From the NCBI GenBank assembly GCA_015234495.1, contig JADGMZ010000119.1, positions 15,199-30,868 on the forward strand: DNA of 15,670 bases, written 5' to 3'. This stretch comes from Brevundimonas sp. (GTDB taxonomy: Bacteria; Pseudomonadota; Alphaproteobacteria; Caulobacterales; Caulobacteraceae). Positions 15,516 to 15,670 of the stretch are shown here, piece after piece. The translations under genes and the position numbers were made by a program. Below the pieces are notes generated by a model that saw nothing but the letters and a program-made list of their open reading frames with translations, was not told the origin of the DNA and made no database searches. Each line of letters starts with the position of its first letter. Positions within the stretch are counted from its first letter, which is position 1.

Positions 15516-15670
15516 TCCCTCTCCCCTTGCGGGAGAGGGAGACCGCGCACCGCGGCGGAGCCGGCGGTCGTGCGCGGTCGGGTGAGGGGTGGCGCAGGCG
15601 CATGAAAGACTGGCGCGACCCCTCATCCGACCTCGCTGCGCTCGGCCACCTTCTCCCCCTGCGGGAGAAG
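15516..15670. repeat. Composite palindromic intergenic repeat (cut by window end)
   Basis: The sequence after the argD leader is a series of perfect stems. These are 15516-15525 with 15531-15540 (TCCCTCTCCC, 5-base loop), 15541-15550 with 15570-15579 (GACCGCGCAC), 15583-15590 with 15618-15625 (TGAGGGGT) and 15650-15657 with 15663-15670 (CTTCTCCC, 5-base loop). The first and last hairpins are near copies of each other, with GGTGAGGGGT and ACCCCTCATC facing between them. This makes a larger inverted pair of units, an arrangement I remember as a dispersed intergenic repeat in alphaproteobacteria. No gene is seen here. The right end is not visible. Confidence 0.75.

Noticed and set aside
14200..15585. 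A 461-codon frame on the + strand
   Set aside because: It is antisense to argD and runs into the palindromic repeat. The product is low complexity.

Overview
The window is chromosomal DNA of a very GC-rich alphaproteobacterium. It most likely belongs to the Caulobacterales and looks closest to Brevundimonas; this rests on remembered family features, not a search. The strongest marker is a podJ-type polarity gene opening with the PWSVKGI...ARRSGMTLGEWLN block. Its upstream region carries a CtrA-like box (TTAA-N7-TTTA) and two GANTC sites, the regulatory vocabulary of that order. Codon use is uniformly GC-rich, and I saw no phage, transposase, CRISPR, tRNA or rRNA.

Layout. Positions 1-801 hold the 3' part of a Blh/ETHE1-type metallo-hydrolase (+). 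Positions 802-1072 are non-coding and hold a 207-bp nested palindrome built from four REP-like hairpins. Positions 1073-3931 encode a DinG/XPD-type Fe-S helicase (+), convergent with a VOC protein (3934-4368, -). Positions 4493-7320 form a tight + strand operon: DUF2125 protein, chorismate-mutase-related protein, hisC. Convergent to it is a - strand group (7330-9325): TSUP exporter, then TIGR02186 protein, then a small secreted six-cysteine protein. podJ follows upstream (9446-12238, -). A 220-bp intergenic region separates it from a two-helix membrane protein and a pyridoxamine-oxidase-like protein (12459-13237, +). The right end is the arginine pair argD-argF (-), convergent with the oxidase-like gene. 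The edge carries a second composite palindromic repeat (15516-15670, cut by the window).

How the genes fit together. Most of the window is housekeeping: histidine/aromatic amino acid synthesis, arginine synthesis, DNA repair and cell polarity. The part most worth a second look is 7330-9325. A TSUP-family (sulfite/sulfonate-type) exporter is translationally coupled to a membrane-anchored TIGR02186 protein. Next to them is a 65-residue exported protein whose cysteines form a twin CX3C pattern with a 13-residue spacer. The ribosome binding site of that small gene lies inside a hairpin with a perfect anti-Shine-Dalgarno strand. This could be an envelope sulfur/thiol module, but the sequence shows only co-orientation and motifs, so that reading is a hypothesis. 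The two composite palindromes and the podJ control region are the other notable non-coding structures.
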